Origin: Iris pallida
Lineage: Eukaryota; Streptophyta; Magnoliopsida; Asparagales; Iridaceae
Direction of reading: 5' to 3'
Assembly: GCA_029216955.1 (NCBI GenBank)
Contig: JANAVB010015600.1
Location: 35,106,346-35,170,345, forward strand
DNA length: 64,000 bases
Positions 1-10,038 of this stretch are shown here, piece by piece (the first letter of the stretch is position 1; every line of letters begins with the position of its first letter). The notes beneath the pieces were generated by a model. That model was not told where the DNA came from. It searched no databases and saw nothing but the letters and a program-made list of their open reading frames with translations. A program made the translations under genes and the position numbers.

Positions 1-182
1 GCTGCCCTAGACTTCTTCACTCTAGTGCGTGAGGGCACATAGTAGGAAGAGTCTAAGTGGTGCTGGAGAGAATCAGGCATGTCTTCTTGGGAGCACAAGA
101 GATCAGGACCATAGGAGAGGCGATCGAAGACTGAGCCTGAGCTGCGAGGAGCAGGCAGTTTGCGGCTGGAGTCAGCAGTCTT

Positions 183-362
183 CATGCGGCTGGCAGTTTT
201 AGCCGTATAGGCTTTCTTCATACGGCTGGAAGTCTCGGCCGCATGAGCTTTCTCCATGCGGCTGGAGGATCTGGCCGCATAGACATTCTTCATGCGGCTG
301 GCAGTTTCAGCCGCATGAGCATCATGCATGCGGCTGGCAGTCTTGGCCGCATGAGTGTTCGG
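183..362 (-). repeat. Five 36-bp repeats inside element B ORF1, each with a CATGCGGC/GCCGCATG pair
   Basis: CATGCGGC, or a one-base variant, recurs at 183, 219, 255, 291 and 327, exactly 36 bp apart. About 11 bp after each copy comes GCCGCATG or a close variant, so each unit can fold into a 7-8 bp stem with an 11-nt loop. The unit at 291-317 is perfect. The same motif fills the U3 part of the LTR of this element. Confidence 0.9.
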
Positions 363-730
363 CTTCTTCTTGGGGCGCATAGAATCACTCCTTGTCCCTG
401 CAAGTCCAGCATCGTAGTGCTTTCCTCTGCCAGACTTGGGGACAGCAGAGTCCTCTATAGCTTGAAGTGGGACTGCATGAGAATCGCCTTCGCCGTCTTG
501 GGTAGCAGAGAGTACTCCGTCCAGGGCTTGGGGAGGAGCAAATGATTTTGGCCTCTACTCCCTGCGAGCCTTCTCTGTGCGGGTTTGCTTCTGGACCGGG
601 CCAGCGCTCCCGTCGGAGAGCATTTCTTCAAACGCCTGTTGGTCGAAGCGGACGACCATCTTCTGTTGCGTGGAGCCAAGTTTAGCTGCGTCCGATTGCG
701 TCACCAACTCCTCAGCCGTGGAGAAGTTTG

Positions 731-748
731 TCCCTAGCAGAGTCGCCA
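731..748 (-). other. Primer-binding site of element B
   Basis: On the reverse strand this reads TGGCGACTCTGCTAGGGA, three bases inside the LTR end at 752. It differs by one base from the site at 3895. Its complement ends in CCA as a tRNA 3' end should, and from memory resembles plant tRNA-Arg, the primer reported for Ogre elements. The ORF1 start codon overlaps it. Confidence 0.8.
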
Positions 749-1112
749 TCGTGTTTGCCATGAAATATAAAATAGCAGAACAATTATCGGAGGACTGGAC
801 TTTTACTTCACAATACAAACTCGCTTGTACAAAGAAAGCCTAGAGACGAAAACCTAGGTACAGCAATCTAAGTACAAGTGTTTATTTTAGATTCTGGGGG
901 GTGACGATAGAGGCTCGGGAAAGCGACGGCCGCTCTGCCTTACTCCTTGGACGATCGGGTGCAGCTTTGGCTCTGTAGAAGAACTGCTTGGCGTTGGTAA
1001 AGAAATGCTCTCCTTTTGATCTCTGTATATTCTCTCTCTAGCTCTCTGGCTCTCTGTATCTCTTTTCTTTTTATCAGAGAATCTCCTCCTTCGCAAGGGA
1101 ATGGCACCTTGC

Positions 1113-1120
1113 TATTTATA
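1113..1120 (-). promoter_or_regulatory. TATA box of element B LTR
   Basis: Reverse-strand TATAAATA lies about 360 bp before the LTR end, with the G-box cluster and the GCCGCATG array upstream of it. This is the arrangement expected of a U3 promoter. Confidence 0.75.
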
Positions 1121-1312
1121 AGAATGGGGGGGCATCACTAGGGTTTGCAATGATTGCCCATTAAAAGTCGGCGGCTAAGGCTCAATGAATCTGGGCCGTT
1201 CATCTTGAATATGATAGATTTGAGCAATTAATGTGATTACATCAAATCTTTTGTGGGTAATTAATGACGATTGACATAAATCCTTATGATTTTCCAATCT
1301 TGGATTTCCCGC

Positions 1313-1938
1313 CACGTGTCCTTGATTGGCTTGATTGCGAATGATCTAATTTGATCTCGATATTTCATTTGGGATTTGCTGATGGATTTCGATCGATTTG
1401 ATGCCACGTGTCCCACTATCATGCCACGTGTCTTAACCACGATCCACTGAGGAAATTTGAGCCGCATGATGATTGCTTCTCATTGAGCCGCATAAGGCTG
1501 GCCACGTGTCAAAGCTGCTTGGGAGTGGCCCCTGAACATTTGAACCGCATGATGATGATCTGAGCCGCATGAGCATAGGCGACCGCATAATGGGTGGCTT
1601 CTCAGTGAGCCGCATGAAGCTAATCCTCGTGAGCCGCATAAGGTAGCCTCTGCTTGAGCCGCATAGGATAGCTTCGGTCTGAGCCACATGAGACAGCTTC
1701 GGCCTGAACCGCATGGGGGTGGTCTCTGCTCGAGCCGCATGCGACTGTCCACGTGTCAAGGTCGTCTGACAGTTTCTGGATCGTGTCAGAGATTATCTTT
1801 GTTTCCCTAGGAGTCCGTCATTATGAGGGAGTCATAATGGTATCTTTGTGTCAGAACTGTCACTTCATCAGAGCTGTCAGCCGTCAAGGCATTTAATACA
1901 GTAAAGGACAAAAGGAGGAGCTGTTGCAGGCCACGTGG
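1313..1938. promoter_or_regulatory. G-box/ABRE cluster in element B LTR
   Basis: CCACGTGTC occurs at 1313, 1404, 1424, 1502 and 1749, and CCACGTGG at 1931. All lie upstream of the TATA box in element orientation. ACGTGTC matches the plant ABRE/G-box core bound by bZIP and bHLH factors, so hormone or stress control is a reasonable inference. Confidence 0.65.
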
Positions 1939-2045
1939 CTCCTCTCTGAGCCGCATGGAATTTATCGAGCCGCATAGACACTTGAGCCGCATGGATCCTT
2001 GAGCCGCATGAACTCTCTGAGCCGCATGGGGCTCCCTGGCCGCAT
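1461..2045 (-). repeat. Array of about 17 dispersed GCCGCATG motifs in element B LTR
   Basis: On the plus strand GAGCCGCATGA and near variants recur irregularly (for example at 1461, and repeatedly between 1541 and 1740 and between 1950 and 2040). The spacing is uneven and the DNA between copies is unrelated, so this is not a simple tandem repeat. In element sense the motif is TCATGCGGCTC. Confidence 0.85.
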
Positions 2046-2079
2046 GGATCTTTTTTTTATTCTTTTCCATGCTTCTACA

Positions 2080-2792
2080 GGTGTGAGGTTTGGTTGGAAA
2101 TAAACTACAGGAACATGATATGGCCCGACTGATACATATATATGTAATGATATGAAGTGACTTAACCAATATAGCCAAGGGAATGAATGTAACATATATG
2201 CAGGGCAGATATCTCATCTCAAGGCAAGAACCATTACCAGCAGAGTGCCCTACTCATATGTACTAACCTGAATTGAAACAAGGATGCATCCTAAAATGTT
2301 ATGGACAGGGGTATTGATTTGGATTGAAACAAGGAATGTTCTGCACTACCAAATAGTGTGATGGACAGAACCTTACATGAACTAGCAGGGAACTGAGCAA
2401 TATGAAGGAGGCAGGTCTGATTCCTTGCTACCTAGCTATCCCCTTCCACTAACCTGTCAGTATCAATTTCGATACTAGATAGGATCGGCCAAAACAGTAT
2501 TTAGTTGGTGCAAGGACGGGTCTAACTCATCATTATTAGGGACTACATTTGGGATTTAACATATTAATAACAGTCGATACTAGATACACCTACCACTGTT
2601 TTGCTCGAGTTGCCTGGGGATGTCAGGACATGGGAGGCATGGTATCTTAAGTTCAACTGTTATTATCACCCAATGGGTGTCATCTGATACTACCAACACC
2701 CCTGTAAGAACTGAACTCATGCTATGCTGGATATACACATAAGGGAAATTAATTTTCAATATCAAGATACTGTGCAAAGAGAATGTATTAGT
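2080..2792. other. Spacer without recognisable features
   Basis: This is AT-rich DNA between the element B LTR and the next LTR. Short antisense frames here look random. I see no repeat, TIR or coding similarity. Confidence 0.6.
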
Positions 2793-3891
2793 TGTAGGAG
2801 CATAAAAAGTGCTTCATAGAATGAGTCAAAGCATTCCACTCAAATTGATCCACTTTACGCCTAAGACAAGCTAATCACTTTACGCCTAAGACAGGCTAAT
2901 CATTTTACGCCCGGGTCAAAGCTAATGGTTTTACGCCTAAGGCAGGCTAACCACTTTTACGCTGGACAAAGCTGTCAAGTCTTGCATTTAATGCAAAGTC
3001 TGACATGAAGATTTAATGATGGCATATATCACAGAATTCGAAGGGATTTGTTTTACACAGAGACCAATGTTGTTGTTTAGTATGTGGACTGAGCTATTTT
3101 ACGCTCACAATATGGCTTCTTTTACGCACAGAGACTATACGAGTTTTTATGCTCAAAATTTGACGTATGCATAAAGTTTATTTGGGCTACTTTTACGCTC
3201 AAGGTTATTTAACAACCACTTTACGCGGGAAGTCCATGTCAGGGCTATTTTACGCCTAGTCTACTACTTTACGCTCAGAGTATATTGGAGTTGTTTTTAC
3301 GCCCTATTCTTCTTCACCAATTCGGAACGTGGTTTGTCTACATGGCTTTTATGCCACACATCTCGAAGAACGTGTGTACGTGCATCCTATTCTTACTGAA
3401 ATGATGGGACACGTGTCAACGTATGCAGAGGATGACTTCAGTCATGGGTGGCAGTTACTAGCGTAAAGACGGAACTTTTGCTGAGTTTTTACGCACAAGA
3501 GCCTAAGTCTATAAATAGACTTATTTTTCTCACATAACACACACAGAGACAGGAGGAGAGAAAATAGAGAGATTAGAACTCAGAGATTTTGATTCTCCAG
3601 AGCATTCTTCTTCAACCTTTCTTTCAGAACAGAGTGAAGCAAAGCAGAAAAGCATTCGGCCTCGCCATCAGTGCCCAAGTGCGTCGATACCTTTCTGGTG
3701 ACTTAGTTCTTCCGGTTGTTCATCTTTAAGCAGTGATCTTCATCATCATTGTATGGTCCAAGGAACAAAGTGATCATTTACAGATTAGACTTCCATAACA
3801 ATACTTTCCCAGAATCAAATTTGTACTTCTTGTACTTTTTTCGTTTTATTTTCAAAAGCCAATTTTTCAGGCATTTTTGTTAAGTGAAACA
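2793..3891 (+). repeat. 5' LTR of outer family A element
   Basis: The LTR starts TGTAGGAGCATAAAAAG and ends GTGAAACA (1099 bp), with a 3-nt AAA spacer before the primer site at 3895. The upstream 5 bp are TTAGT; the matching right flank is not in the window. It is clearly homologous to the LTRs at 7535, 20719 and 21787 but more diverged, consistent with an older copy. It carries many TTTTACGC motifs and ends with a TATA-driven leader. Confidence 0.85.
3510..3517 (+). promoter_or_regulatory. TATA box of family A LTR
   Basis: TATAAATA lies in the context GTCTATAAATAGAC, about 375 bp before the LTR end. The same box is at 8271-8278, 21455-21462 and 22523-22530 in the other three LTRs. Confidence 0.8.
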
Positions 3892-3894
3892 AAA

Positions 3895-3912
3895 TGGCGA
3901 CTCTGCTGGGGA
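3895..3912 (+). other. Primer-binding site of outer family A element
   Basis: TGGCGACTCTGCTGGGGA lies 3 nt after the LTR end. The complement ends in CCA and, from memory, resembles plant tRNA-Arg. It matches the sites at 731-748 and 43374-43391 with one change each. Confidence 0.85.
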
Positions 3913-4261
3913 GGGTCTTTCTCCTCTGACGAGGAGGCAATTGCTCAATACGATGATGTGTCAATTAGATCGACAAAGAAGACTCTGGTTGTATACTTCG
4001 ACCAGACTGCTTATGAAGAGATGCTCTGAACTGGGGGTGGTTATCGCAGCTCCAATGTTCAAAAATCTCGCAAAGTACGAAAAGTTTGGATTCCTAAATC
4101 CAAAGTAGCTTCTGATCTCTCTGTTGCTTCTGATGGCAAGGGAATTCTTCCCACTCCTGTCGTAGGGACTCCCGTTCGTAACGAGGCAGTCCTTACTTCA
4201 GCGTTGCACTCTAAGTGTGGCAATTTATCTCCCGTCCGTGGCGGTAAAGATAATCAGGTTT

Positions 4262-4760
4262 CACGCTCACTGCGTAAGAACCAAGTTTTACGCCCGGTGC
4301 GTAAAAATGATGTTTTACGCCCAGTAGGTAAAAACCAAATTTTACGCTCGGTGCATAAGAATGAGTCTCCCATTTGTAATGAGGCAAACTCCAATGTTTG
4401 TGCTTCTGAGTGTAAGAATAAGTCTCCCGTCTGTGACATGGTAGACTCACATAAATTACGCTCTTCGCGTAAAGGAAAATCTCCCGTCTGTGACGTGGTA
4501 GATAATCAATTTTTACGCTCTACGCGTAAAGGTAAGTCTCCTGTCTGTGACAGTGTAGATAAAATTCACAACGATATTTTTACATCTAATGTGAATGTAC
4601 CTAAACGCATACAGCGTAAAAATGTTGTTGGTAAAGCTTCAATTCTACACCAACAAACTTCTTATACTGCTCTACGCAAAGTACCAAACCTACAAATTAC
4701 ACGCAATGAAAATGGAGTCCTTCGTGCTAAAAAATCTCAAGATTTACGCATACAACTCAA
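4262..4760 (+). repeat. TTTACGC/GCGTAAA hairpin repeats inside ORF1 coding sequence
   Basis: TTTTACGC at 4286-4293, a 5-nt loop and GCGTAAAA at 4299-4306 form a perfect 8-bp stem. TTTACGC at 4512-4518 and GCGTAAA at 4524-4530 form a 7-bp stem, again with a 5-nt loop. Several weaker pairs lie between and around them. The motif is the one repeated throughout the LTR of this family, and it encodes the recurring 'LRxxRK' of the protein. Confidence 0.85.
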
Positions 4761-5064
4761 ATGCATAGAAATGTACAGTTTGGTTCTGCGAATGCAGCCA
4801 GTAATCTTCTTTATACACAAGGGACTAAACGTTTTTCTACCCCAAATGTAATAAAGAAGACTACTCCCTCTACTCCTTCTGATTTACGTGAATTGCTAAT
4901 ACAAAAGCGTAAGAACAGACAATCTCCGGTGACATTTCCCCAAGAGAAACACCATTGTGAATATCACCAGGTTGTAATCAACTGTTGTTGTTCGGCTTCA
5001 AAACGGTCAGTTTTCGTTCGATTGAGTTTTAATGTGCCTCAACAACAAGCTGATGACCAAGAAC

Positions 5065-7534
5065 ATGAGCTGTCATACTAACAGAGGACGACGTCCAAGA
5101 CGAAATATGTCCCAAACTCCAGGTCAACAACAGTTCAACAGACTTCTTGATTCCTTTGAAGGAGTATATCAGAATACTCGATCAAGAAGACAAAGACAAT
5201 TGCAGACTTCTGATTCAGAAGCTGGGGGTACTCAATCTTTTGAGTCCGAAACTGATAGTGTCGATTCATACTTCTATACTAATCCCTCTATATCTTCAAG
5301 AGAGATTGAATCCTACGCTATTGGAGATGAACCAGAGACGTCATCTGCTAATACAGAACAACATCTCACTGCCGTTGAGCAATCACTGAAAGACATGCTT
5401 AACATGGTACAAAGCATGCATCAGATAATATTGAATCAGCAAACTGTTCAGCCGGTAGTAATAACACCGGTACCAGTAGCAGCACAAACTCAAGATAGTC
5501 AAGGGGCTGATATACCTTTGAATATTCAAGAGCCTGCTGTTAATCAAAATTCTGCATCTCCGGATCCTATTATTCCAGAAGATGTACCATCTCCGGTGGG
5601 ATTACCGTACATCCAACAACCATTCAATCAAATGTGCTTCCACAAACCAGTGAAGCCATTCAAGCAGTGCGTGAGCTCAAAACACAGTCTAAAGTTTTGA
5701 AGCACAATGATCAACTCCAGAGGTTAGGGATTAAGCAACCTTATCCTCCTCATTGGAATGATGTACCCTTTCCACCAAAATTCAAGCCACAATCAATGGT
5801 ATTGTTTGATGGAAGGGCTTCTCCTAGTCAGTATATCAATTATTTTGATATTATGACTATACATTTACAGAAAAATGATGCTCTTCTCACTCGAGTATTC
5901 ATTGGGTGTTTGACGGGTTCAGCTTACGACTGGTATCGTAGTTTACCTGACAATTGTATTTCGTCTTTTGACGAATTTAAGGCAATATTTCTCTCCCGCT
6001 TCTATGAAGGAGGTATGGACATGAACATGTCCTACTTAATAGAAATCAAACAAAAGGAGAAAGAAGATACTCGGACGTTCATCGAACGTTTCCGACAGGC
6101 TACTCTAAAGATGCCTCCTGGTATGCCAGATTCAGTATTAGTTGACACATGCAAGATGAATCTGCGACCATCCATTGCTGTCTTCACGAGTTCCCAATTC
6201 ACAGATTGGGCTTCGTTTATCATAGCAGCAGTTTCTGCCGAGACCAATGGTAGGTTAGCTTGTGAACATGGGATGATTTTTGCCTCAGAAGATAAAGGAA
6301 AGAAAAGTAATCCTGGTAATCGTAATATAAAAGGAAAAGATACCCTCATGGTCAATCTTTCCAAGAATAAAATGATGTCGAATAATCAGGAATCTTCCAG
6401 GCCAAAAGAAGAATACTCTTTTGACGAAAGTGATATCCCAGGGATATTCCAATGTTTGGTGAAGAGTGGAAAACTCCAGATTCCGGAGCCAAAGAGGCCT
6501 AATGAGATGAATCTGACTGACAATCCCAAATATTGTATCTATTATAGATACATTAATCATCCTACCAGTGCTTGCTATGTCTTGAAGAAGAAAATCCAAG
6601 AGCTGATAAATAGTGGTGCTATCGCTTTAACCAATGATGACCATACGGTTACAACCAATATGGTCTCTCTTCAATTCAGAGATTTTCCTCCACAGTAAGT
6701 TCCAGATGGAATTATCCCAATCCTGAAGGCGATGATGAGGATTGTGAATATCCCGCCTGGCAGGAAAGAAAGTGAAGGATTGTTGCCACTCACATTAAAT
6801 AATGGTGAAATTATGTGGGTACATCCTGACTTAGTACCTGAAATGGAAAATGAAGGTAAAACTTCAAAATTCAAGAAAGGTAAGAAAGTCAAAACCTGCA
6901 GCATGATTTCTCATGTTATTCTAGATCCTGACGATTCGGATCATCTATGGGATGACACTCCTTTGGAAAATAGACTGAGAGGACTGAACATATGTCCTCC
7001 AAGTCTAGCTCATCCTACCAAGCTTAAGCTTACTCATCAGCAGTGGCTAGCCATGAATAGTGTTCCCTTATACCGGGCACAACAAGTCTTCGCTGCTTAT
7101 GAAAAAGCTCCTACAGGGATTTTTCCTCGTATCCCGAATCCTTCTCTTTCCGTAGCTACGGAGACGTCTATTCCTCATTCTCCGGTAGTTACAGAGATCT
7201 CTTCTTCTTTCTCTGTGGAACCACCCGTTGAAAGTCCACTGCCTATTCATTTATACAGTCAGCAATCAATCCTTCTCATGAAGAAGATGGGTTATGACTT
7301 TCAGAAGGCAGAAGGTTTGAATTATAATAAAGGAATACGACTTTCTTTACAGATTCAAAATCAAAAATCTACTGTTAGATTGGGTTCTGAAGTTCCTCAT
7401 AACAATCCTTACAAGAAGAAGGCTAAAGGAAGGAAGACTAAATCTTGTAATATGGTACTTCCTTCTCCTGAGTCTGAAGAAGAAACTTTTGCTGGTACAA
7501 GATCTGGGAAAGAGTACCACAAAGATTATGAGGG
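5065..7534 (+). pseudogene. gag: gag region of outer family A element, interrupted by LTR insertion
   Basis: The frame starts ATGAGCTGTCATACTAAC and shows the retroelement gag block 'LTGSAYDWYRSLPD' and 'FIERFRQATLKMPPGMPD'. It breaks at about 5605 by a 1-nt deletion relative to 10580, and again at 6696-6698 by a CAA to TAA stop. It then continues through a G-patch-like segment 'MKKMGYDFQKAEGLNY' to 7534, where an LTR interrupts it at GAGGG. A start codon and 24 or more bp present in the inner copy are missing. Compared with the inner copy the protein is otherwise collinear. In the family, gag forms the particle that packages the RNA. Confidence 0.8.
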
Positions 7535-8649
7535 TGTAGGAGCGTAAAAAGTGCTTCAAAGAAAGAGTCATCTCATTCATAAGTGATCTGCTTTACGCCT
7601 AGCAGAGCGGGTAATCTCTTTACGCCCAAGACTAGGCTAATCGCTTTACGCCTAAGCAGGCTTATCATTTTACGCTCGGGTCTACACCCATGGTTTTACG
7701 CCAAAGACAGAGCAGCCACTTTTACGCTGGACAAAAGCTGTCAAATCTCGCATTTAATGCAAACTCTGACAAGAAGATATTAATGATGGCATATATCACA
7801 AAGGGATTTATTTTTACACAGAGACCAATGTTGTCGTTTAGTGTGCGGATTGAGCTACTTTACGCTCACACTACGGCTTCTTTTACGCACGAAGATTATA
7901 CGAGCCTTTACGCTCAACAGTCGACGTGTGCGTAAAGTCTATTTGAGCTGCTTTTACGCTCAAGGTTATTTAATAACCACTTTACGCGGGAAGTCTATGT
8001 CAGGGCTATTTTATGCCAAATCTACTGCTTTACACTCAGAGTACATTGGGGCTATTTTTACGCCCTATTCTCCTCCACCAGTTTGGAACGTGGTTTGCTT
8101 ACGTGGCTTTCATGCCATTCTTCTCGAAGAACGTGTGTACATGTATCCTATTCTTACTAAAGTGATGGGACACACGTCAACATATACAGCGGATGGCTTC
8201 GATCATGGGTGGCAGTTGTTAGCGTAAAGATGGAACTTTTGCTGAGTTTTTACGCACAAGAGCCTAAGTCTATAAATAGACTTATTTTTCATAAGACAGG
8301 GACAGCGGAGAGAGAGGAGAGAATACAGAGATCAGAACTTAGAGATTTTGATTCTCCAGAGCATTCTTCAACTTTTCTTTCAGAACAGAGTGAAGTAAAG
8401 CAGGAAAGCATTCGGCCTCGCCATCAGTGCCCAAGTGCGTCGATACCTTTCTGGTGACTTAGTTCTTCCAGTTGTTCTACTTCAAGCAGTGATCTTCATC
8501 ATTATCATATGGTCCAAGGAACAAAGTGATCATTTACGAATCAGACTTCCATAGCAATACTTCCCCAGAATCAAATTTGTACTTCTTGTACTTTTTCTCG
8601 TTTTATTTTCAAAAGCCAATTTCTCCAAGGCATTTTGTTAAGTGAAACA
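7535..8649 (+). repeat. Family A LTR inserted in gag, flanked by GAGGG
   Basis: The LTR starts TGTAGGAGCGTAAAAAG and ends GTTAAGTGAAACA (1115 bp). It is flanked on both sides by GAGGG (7530-7534 and 8650-8654), and the inner copy shows the uninterrupted site as ATGAGGGATCC near 12520. This is the classic signature of a solo LTR with a 5-bp target duplication. It contains about 14 sense TTTACGC motifs and a TATA box at 8271-8278. The same LTR/GAGGG right junction recurs at 22904/22905. Confidence 0.9.
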
Positions 8650-9243
8650 GAGGGATCTTCCAAAGAAGCAGAAGACGTAGTGGAAACACTACCAGCTCAA
8701 CCTTCTCCTGTTCCTGCTAAACCATCTGTGGTTGAAAAGGGGAAACAGAAAGCAGTACGCTTTGACGTCCCATTGAAGCCTACTTCCAGTCAGGGGGTAG
8801 TGATGAAACCCTACAAATTTGATATTTTAGCTTAGTTAGCCATTACTCCGGCTAGACTATCTATATTTGAGCTGCTTCGTCTTTCTAGAGAAAGCAGGGA
8901 GACTTTGAGTGAAGCTTTACTTCAAACAGATTCATGCTTGGCTCAACTCAAGAGTCCTGATAATACTCCAGTATCGTGTCCGCAATGTTATAGCGTGATG
9001 GAAGCAATTCCCAACATCACCTTCACACAAGAAGATATGTTGTTGAAGCATAACAAACATGACAGGCCTCTGTGCTACACTGGGTATATTGGATCCACTG
9101 AAAATGATAGGATTTACATTGATCCTGGATCCTCAATTAGTATAATTCTTTAGAGTATGCTAAGACCCTTGAGGATTCCTACTAGTGATCTGACTTACAC
9201 TAGTACTACAATAGTTGGTTTCAACTCTGGCAAGAGTAAACCA
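8650..9243 (+). pseudogene. gag end/protease start fragment of outer element
   Basis: This continues the frame interrupted at 7534 ('EKGKQKAVRFDVPLKP', then 'DRIYIDPGSSISIIL' of the aspartic protease). Two TAG stops at 8833-8835 and 9151-9153 both replace CAG. At 9243 the protease is cut off in mid-domain and joins, in frame, to the middle of an ORF1, giving a chimeric frame 9154-9954. The piece is almost identical to 22905-23500, including the stop at 8833, so the two are recent duplicates. Confidence 0.8.
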
Positions 9244-9954
9244 CGCCCACTGCGTAAGAACCAGGTTTTACGCCCACTGGGTAAAAACCAAGTTTTACGC
9301 TCAAGGCATAAGAATGAGTCTCCCATTTGTAATGTGGCAGATTCTAATGCTTCTGAGTGTAAAAATAAGTCTCCCGTCTGTGATGTGGTAGACACACACA
9401 AATTACGCTCCTCGCGTAAAACAAAATCTCCCGTCTGTGACGTGGTAGATAATCAATTTTTACGTTTTACGCGTAAAGGTAAGTCTCCTGTCTGTGACAG
9501 TGTAGATAAAATTCATAACGATGTTTGCACATCTAATGTGAATGTATCTAAACATATACAGCGTAAAAATATTGTTGGTAAAACTTCTGTCCTACACCAA
9601 CAACCTTCTTATACTGCTTTACGCAAAGTACCAAACTTGCAAATCACGCGCCATGAAGATGGAGTCCTTCGTGCTCAAAATTCTCAAGATTTACGCACAC
9701 AACTCCAAACGCGTAGAAATGTACAATTTGGTTCTGCGAATGCTTCTAGTAATCTTCTTTACACACAGGGTACTAAACATTTTTCTACCCCTAATGTGAT
9801 AAAGAAGAATACTCCCTCCACTCCTTCTGACTTACGTGAATTGCTAATGCAAAAGCGTAAGAATTCACAATCTCCGGTGACGCTTCCCCAAGAAAAACAT
9901 CATTGTGAATATCACCAGGTTGTGATCAATTGTTGTTGTTCAGCTTCAAAATAG
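9244..9954 (+). pseudogene. ORF1 of inner family A element, N-terminus missing
   Basis: This is an unbroken frame to a TAG at 9952-9954, collinear with 4264-5020. It has the repeats 'KSPVCDVVDNQFLRFTRK', the 'SDLRELLMQKRKN' block and the His/Cys tail (HHCEYH...NCCC). The LTR, primer site and first ~120 codons are missing because the sequence is fused to a protease fragment. The repeats again carry TTTACGC and GCGTAAA. It is the best reference for the C-terminal two thirds of the protein. Function is unknown. Confidence 0.75.
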
Positions 9955-10038
9955 TCAGTTTTTGATCGATTGAGTTTTAATTCGCTTCAACATCAAGCTG
10001 AAGACCAAGAAGATGAGCTGTCATATGCATCAGTCAAT

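Larger units (their letters stand above)
1..749 (-). pseudogene. ORF1 (pre-gag leader protein) of reverse Tat-like element B, partial
   Basis: This is the leader open frame of a reverse-strand element. It begins with an ATG at 749-747 that overlaps the primer-binding site, so the protein starts MATLLG. A conserved block around 'VRFDQQAFEEMLSD' follows, and then one TAG at 555-557. Past the stop the same frame stays open to the window edge, which suggests a single nonsense mutation. The middle encodes five 12-residue repeats of the type 'AHAAETASRMKK'. The N-terminus matches the ORF1 starts at 3894 and 43373. Function is unknown. An extra ORF before gag is known in Ogre-type elements, and the assignment to that class is inference. 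An in-frame ATG upstream, inside the LTR end, would add four residues. Confidence 0.7.
752..2079 (-). repeat. 5' LTR of reverse Tat-like element B
   Basis: On the minus strand the LTR starts TGTAGAAGCATGG (ending at 2079) and ends GGCAAACA at 752, followed by a 3-nt spacer and the primer site. The 1328-bp length and the TG...CA ends fit an LTR. The start resembles TGTAGGAGCATAAAAAG of family A, so the two families are related. The partner LTR lies outside the window, so the target duplication cannot be checked (the right flank begins GGTGT). Confidence 0.8.
3894..5081 (+). pseudogene. ORF1 (pre-gag leader protein), outer family A copy, frameshifted
   Basis: The ATG at 3894 overlaps the primer site (start MATLLG). 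Within about 10 codons the frame shifts. The conserved block 'TLVVYFDQTAYEEML' is then read in another frame, is followed by a TGA at 4027-4029, and stays open to 4851. A 1-nt deletion near 4755 moves the end of the protein to the frame at 4761-5081. The middle encodes repeats built on 'KSPVCDVVDNQFLRSTRK'. The C-terminus has a His/Cys-rich tail (HHCEYH...NCCC) that might bind metal. Comparison with 9244-9954 shows where the breaks are. Function is unknown. Confidence 0.7.

Noticed and set aside
183..362. CRISPR-like array of repeats and spacers
   Set aside because: The 36-bp period is coding (12 codons), with similar rather than unique spacers, in a plant element.
243..843. Plus-strand frames at 243-545 and 577-843
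   Set aside because: Shadows of the minus-strand ORF1 and its repeats, as the primer site and LTR orientation show.
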